From Apoderus coryli (taxonomy: Eukaryota; Arthropoda; Insecta; Coleoptera; Attelabidae): a DNA stretch of 64,000 bases. Numbering within the stretch: the stretch's first letter is position 1; every line of letters begins with the position of its first letter. Below, piece by piece: positions 60,286 to 64,000 of the stretch. The stretch spans positions 27,528,001-27,592,000 of the forward strand of contig OU452201.1 of NCBI GenBank assembly GCA_911728435.2, in the 5' to 3' direction. The notes under the pieces are model-generated. The model did no database searches. It was not told the DNA's origin and was given only the letters and a program-made list of their open reading frames with translations. A program made the translations under genes and the position numbers.

Positions 60286-60491
60286 ATACAAGTTTTAACC
60301 ACAAACAACATAGTATCTTCAATACAATACGTTCACCTTGTGAAAAAATTTTCTTATAAATTTCTTACGTTATTACATAAAATAACTAAACTGATTCAAT
60401 CATTCAATATGATATATAAAAAGAAAATTAAAATAAGGCTTCATTGCTATCACCTGTTGTTCGTTAGAAGAAATTTTAGTTATTTTGTAAT

Positions 60492-61278
60492 GTAATGATG
60501 GCATATTTCCATGAACTATCAAAAACGATGAAGCCTTCCTCACTTTGGTCATTTTACTCAATGTTACAATTAATATAAATCACAATGTCGATATGGCAAA
60601 CTACTGCAAATTACAAGCTCTCCTGAAAATCGGACGGCTTTAAATCCAAAAAATCCAAGATTTTGACAAGCAAGAATATAAACGATTTTCTAGAAAACGC
60701 ACCTGATGATAAATATTTGTTTATGAAGGTAAGCTCAATATAATGTTAGATGTGTAAATTTATTTCAAATCGTCTTTTAGGTTGCTCTTATAATTGGTTT
60801 AAGCGGTGCATGCAGGAAACAAGAGTTGCGTAATATAAAACCGTCAGATATTCAAGACACAGGGAAGAATCTAATTATTAATATGCCCGATTCAAAAACT
60901 AAACGGCAACGTTCTTTTGTGGTGTCAGAATATTTTTACCCCAAGGTTAAAAAATATATAAACTTTCGCTCTGCAGTAAATACAGCTCAAAATTTACCTT
61001 TTCTTCTAAACTATATAAACGGAAAATGTACCAAACAGTCTGTTGGTATTAACAAGTTAGGAAAGATTCGAAAACAAATAGCCATATATCTGGGACCACC
61101 AGAAGCAGCGACTTATACAGGACACTGTTTTCGACGCTCGTCCGCGACTATTCTTGTTGACGGGGGTGGTGACTTATTAGATTTAAAAAGACACGGCGGA
61201 TGGCAGTCATCAGCCGTAGCTGAAGGGTATGTGGATAATTCCCTAAATAATCAAACTAACAATTTGTCTAAAATATGA
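60492..61278 (+). pseudogene. Tyrosine recombinase (Crypton-like), N-terminal part broken, catalytic part open
   Basis: Exon 2 (60781-61278) is open and holds the recombinase core: first Arg in GLSGACRKQEL, HCFRR (H-x-x-R), HGGW, and the nucleophile Tyr in AEGYVDNS. Exon 1 ends at 60728 (ILTSKNINDFLENAPDDKYL) with donor GTAAGC and acceptor CTTTTAG, a 52-bp intron. Further upstream the SAM-like N-terminal domain is readable (MMAYFHELSKTMKPSSLWSF, ININHNVDMANYCKLQALLK) but needs at least two frameshifts, and no start is clear. All five catalytic positions seem present. Many insect genomes have similar uncharacterised genes. This copy probably cannot make a full enzyme. Confidence 0.75.
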
Positions 61279-61595
61279 TCTGCTAAATAGCAAGTACTAG
61301 TAATAGTATTAATGAAAATTTCATTGAGGCAACTAACAAGCAAAACAAACGATATACCTTTTGTCTTCAATAATTGTTCTGTAACTATAAATAATTATTA
61401 TAATAAGAATAAATAATATAATAAAAAATAACATTTGTAAATATAAATAATCATACTGTAGAATTATTACAATAAATACCTTCTCGTTGATGTTATCACG
61501 TTCTTAAATTACTAAATTATTGATATTGTTACCAGTTCAGATGGAAAACTAGAACTAAATGATGTTGTGTGAATAAGTAGGTCGTAGGTAAAGTA

Positions 61596-61695
61596 TAGTA
61601 CGTAATACGTGTTATAATGCAATTACGCACTCATAGAATTACTTTTCTATTCGTGCGTAAAATGCCTTTTACAACACTTATTACGTAATATACTA
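61596..61695. repeat. Imperfect palindrome beside the right inverted repeat
   Basis: TAGTACGTAATACGTGTTAT with AATTACGCAC on the left pairs with GTGCGTAAAATG, ACAACACTTATTACGTA and TACTA on the right, with a loop of about 22 bases. A similar placement of a palindrome near the end is seen at 54778-54931. Confidence 0.6.
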
Positions 61696-61760
61696 TTTTT
61701 CACAAGGTCAACATATTGTATTAATGATACTATGTTGTATGTGGTTAAAACTTGTATAAG

Positions 61761-61797
61761 TCACTGATGATGAGAAAATTTTTCTCGAAACAAGTCT
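61761..61797 (+). other. Hammerhead-like motif, copy 6 (right inverted repeat)
   Basis: Plus strand: CTGATGA, extra T, stem GAGAAAATTTTTCTC, then GAAACAAGTC. It differs from the left copy only just after GAAAC. Confidence 0.45.
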
Positions 61798-61868
61798 GAC
61801 GCAGGCAGAATGCCTTGATGTAATAACATATTTATGTTTATTTTGTGGAGCTGACGTTTTATTCTATA

Positions 61869-62198
61869 TATAGTCATCGCTCCTCTCCGAACTGGATTAT
61901 TTCATTAAATTTGAGATATATTTTATAGAACAGAAAAGTAATTTCGTATTGTGTTGATTCTTAGTCGTTTTTTAGCGTTAGGTACTTCATAGCGTGAGCG
62001 TAGAAGATATTCCTTTCGTGGGTATAGTAATTTAATTGAAAAAAAAAAATAATATTGTATATTTAGAACATAGCTGAATAAACCTAATTATATTGTTTTT
62101 ATTAAATCACATATTCGAGTCCTGTGTGAGTACCCCGCGCCGGTCATCAATTGATGCAAGCCTTGTAAAAGAAGATACTAAATAATTATAGTCTTAGG
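61869..62198. other. Non-coding DNA, nothing recognised
   Basis: Between the recombinase element and a non-LTR copy. No feature supported. Confidence 0.3.
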
Positions 62199-63390
62199 GA
62201 AGGTTACTGTCATTCGCAGATGATACCGTATTTTTCGTGGAAGAAGCATCATGGCAAGAGGTGGAAGACAAGGTAAAGATGGGGCTTCAGATAATAGTGC
62301 AATGGTTTGATAAATATCTCTTAACGATCAACTTCCAAAAAACTGTTTATGTTCCCTTTACCAATAGTGTAGCTACGCAAACCGAAACAAATAAGATCAC
62401 CATTAATCTAATGCAGAGAGAGGCGAGTTTTGATGTGAGCAGGGCTGATCATGTTAGTATCTCGGAAATATACTCGATCTGCATCTAAGATGGGATATCC
62501 ACGTTCAAGCTTTGGTCAAAAAGATTCGTTCGTTTTTGTACATCTTCAAAAATACAAAAAAAATTTTAACAGCAAAAGAAAATCTCTCTCTGTATTATAG
62601 TTTAATACAGTCTCTATTATCCTATGGAATTGTGGGTTGGGGTGCAGCATATAGAGCCAATCTAGAACCTTTGGTAATCGTACAAAGAAGAATATTAAAA
62701 ATAATCTTTGATTTAGATATTCAATTCCCGACAGAAAATTTGTTTAAACTAGCTGATGTGTTGACCATAAGACAGTTGTTTTATAAGAGTGCTGTTCTCC
62801 AACTTAATAACTCGAAGAAATTTTTAGGGACGCCAGACCACGGTTATTTAGCTCGTGATAAGAAAAAAGAGATTATACGGGAACCTGCATGTAAAAAAAC
62901 AATCGGGCAGAGGTCATTTACCTTTATTGGTCATAGGGTCTTTAATCAAATACCAGTGGAATTGAAAAATAAAGAGAATTTAAAAAATTTGAAATCAAAA
63001 CTTTCAAGTTGGTTGAGGGGTCTAAACATTGAGTTTATGAGTTGAAGCTGCTTCTGTGTCTGTTTCCCTGTATCATCATTATACAGTTTGGTTACTTTAT
63101 TTTGTTTTAATATTTAAAGTTCATCTTTGAATAGGAATTTTCGTTACAATTATAATTTAAGTTTTTGTTACTAATTTTGAAAATATTACCAAGTTTGTAA
63201 GTTGAAGTAATTAAAAAGTGCGTGCAGTTTTTAGAGTGTCTGTAGGAGGTGGACAAACTTCGCAAATTTTTTACATCCTGCAGGCACCATTCTCCCTCCC
63301 TATTATTTACTTATTTATACATCATTAGTGTAAGTTAATAATTTTGTTATATTATGTAATTTATGGAAATAAATAAAATAAAAAAAAATT
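62199..63390 (+). mobile_element. 5'-truncated non-LTR retrotransposon
   Basis: Begins exactly at the RT catalytic box (LLSFADDTVFFVEEAS). The frame continues to 62488, where a shift leads to 62512-63045 (SLIQSLLSYGIVGWGAAYRA, AVLQLNNSKKFLGTPDHGYL, FNQIPVELKNKENLKNLKSK). It ends in an A/T-rich tail with AAATAAATAAAATAAAAAAA near 63366-63388. Not closely similar to families A, B or E. Confidence 0.78.
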
Positions 63391-64000
63391 AAATTATATT
63401 TAATTTATTTTCTTGTAGGTACCTCGTATATCAATTGTTTTTTATACAATTTTTCTTGGGGTGTTGATTTTATATTAAAACTTCAACAATTTGATTTTTA
63501 GTGTTTTATATCAAAATATTTTGGCATTTTTTCCCTGTTTGTTACTACTCCTCCTCAGGGAGGATATACTACAAATATTTTTTTTTTTACATTGTAAGAT
63601 TATTCATACGGCCTAATTATGAAAATACATACAATAAAATCAAGCCACATAACATTTAACTAGTATCTAAAGCAATTACATATTTTTGCACAAGTTACAA
63701 TTTAAAATCATACATCTAGATTATAAATTCTGGTCGTTATGAATAATACCATTTTTGGTGCAGGATAGCATACATCAACTTCGTTTGGGATGGAAATTTT
63801 TTTAATTTAATTTTTTTTTGTTGCGGTTCAAAAAAATGAAACAATTGGTCTATCCATAAGTTACGGGGAGGATGGATTTATATATTCAGAATTAAATTAT
63901 GATAAATGTTACTAAGATTTTGGATATGATTTAAAAGTTTGCCACAAAAGCAAGAATTTCTCTTCCAACCATGAAAAAAACCTCATGTAGTGTATGAAAT
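63391..64000. other. Right edge of the window, nothing recognised
   Basis: AT-rich DNA. It was searched on the minus strand for upstream exons of the MEA1-like gene; none is convincing. Confidence 0.3.

Larger units (their letters stand above)
60185..61868. mobile_element. Tyrosine-recombinase DNA element with ~160-bp terminal inverted repeats
   Basis: The left repeat (about 60185-60345) and right repeat (about 61708-61868) match in inverted orientation: CTCCACAAAATAAAC, ATTACATCAAGG, TTCTGCCTGCGTCAGAC, the hammerhead-like motif, CAAGTTTTAACCACA, AACATAGTATC and CACCTTGTGAAAAA. Between them lie a recombinase gene (+) and a palindrome next to the right repeat. The outer edges are approximate and no target duplication could be fixed. 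Lies upstream of the MEA1-like exon, probably in its intron. Crypton-type elements encode such enzymes but are usually described without long inverted repeats. Confidence 0.7.

Noticed and set aside
60175..60495. 106-codon + frame at the left end of the recombinase element
   Set aside because: Mostly terminal inverted repeat; the mirrored copy at the right end is non-coding. The true recombinase reading starts later in another frame.

Overview
The window is AT-rich eukaryotic DNA from an animal, most likely an insect. Its genes are split by GT-AG introns of very unequal length, and those introns are packed with non-LTR retrotransposons, mariner-like elements and inverted-repeat elements of arthropod type. 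No microbial operon, CRISPR array or viral genome is visible.

Three host genes are supported. (1) A polypeptide GalNAc-transferase of the GALNT2/pgant2 type is on the + strand in nine exons, from 2102 to the stop at 49780 (549 codons including the stop). The first exon or exons, with start codon and membrane anchor, were not found. The introns of 17.9, 6.0, 1.8, 14.4 and 4.9 kb hold most of the repeats. (2) A complete, intronless axonemal dynein light chain 1 gene (DNAL1 type, 186 aa) lies at 55678-56238 (+). (3) The last coding exon of a MEA1-like gene (male-enhanced antigen 1 family) lies at 59814-60112 (-). Its upstream part would lie beyond repeat-filled DNA to the right.

Layout of mobile DNA. 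1-940: inverted-repeat elements with two hammerhead-like motifs. 2468-5030: 5'-truncated non-LTR element (-). 5480-7820: large inverted-repeat block. 9080-11779: TIR element with clustered subterminal repeats. 12430-14745: dead transposase, then a non-LTR copy. 16430-19500: repeat arm and two non-LTR copies. 21110-23625: two TIR elements, the second with a broken transposase. 24046-26225: non-LTR copy (-). 26540-28076: foldback mariner-like element filling intron 3. 29655-41765: a nest in which a Jockey-like element X was interrupted twice, once by another non-LTR copy and once by an apparently full-length two-ORF non-LTR element that itself received a young Ty3/gypsy-type LTR retrotransposon (identical 707-bp LTRs by eye, 4-bp TSD). 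41785-54385: further 5'-truncated or internally deleted non-LTR copies and MITEs. 54435-61868: a tyrosine-recombinase element and its relatives.

The most unusual item is at 60185-61868. A tyrosine recombinase with its catalytic residues present but its N-terminal part broken is bounded by about 160-bp terminal inverted repeats. Each repeat carries a hammerhead-like motif (CTGANGA-N-stem-GAAAC). The same motif, with different but self-complementary stems, occurs in two related elements nearby (54435-54981, 56745-57165) and twice at 132-450. Near-perfect palindromes sit beside several of these copies. All comparisons were made by eye; no alignment or database search was run.
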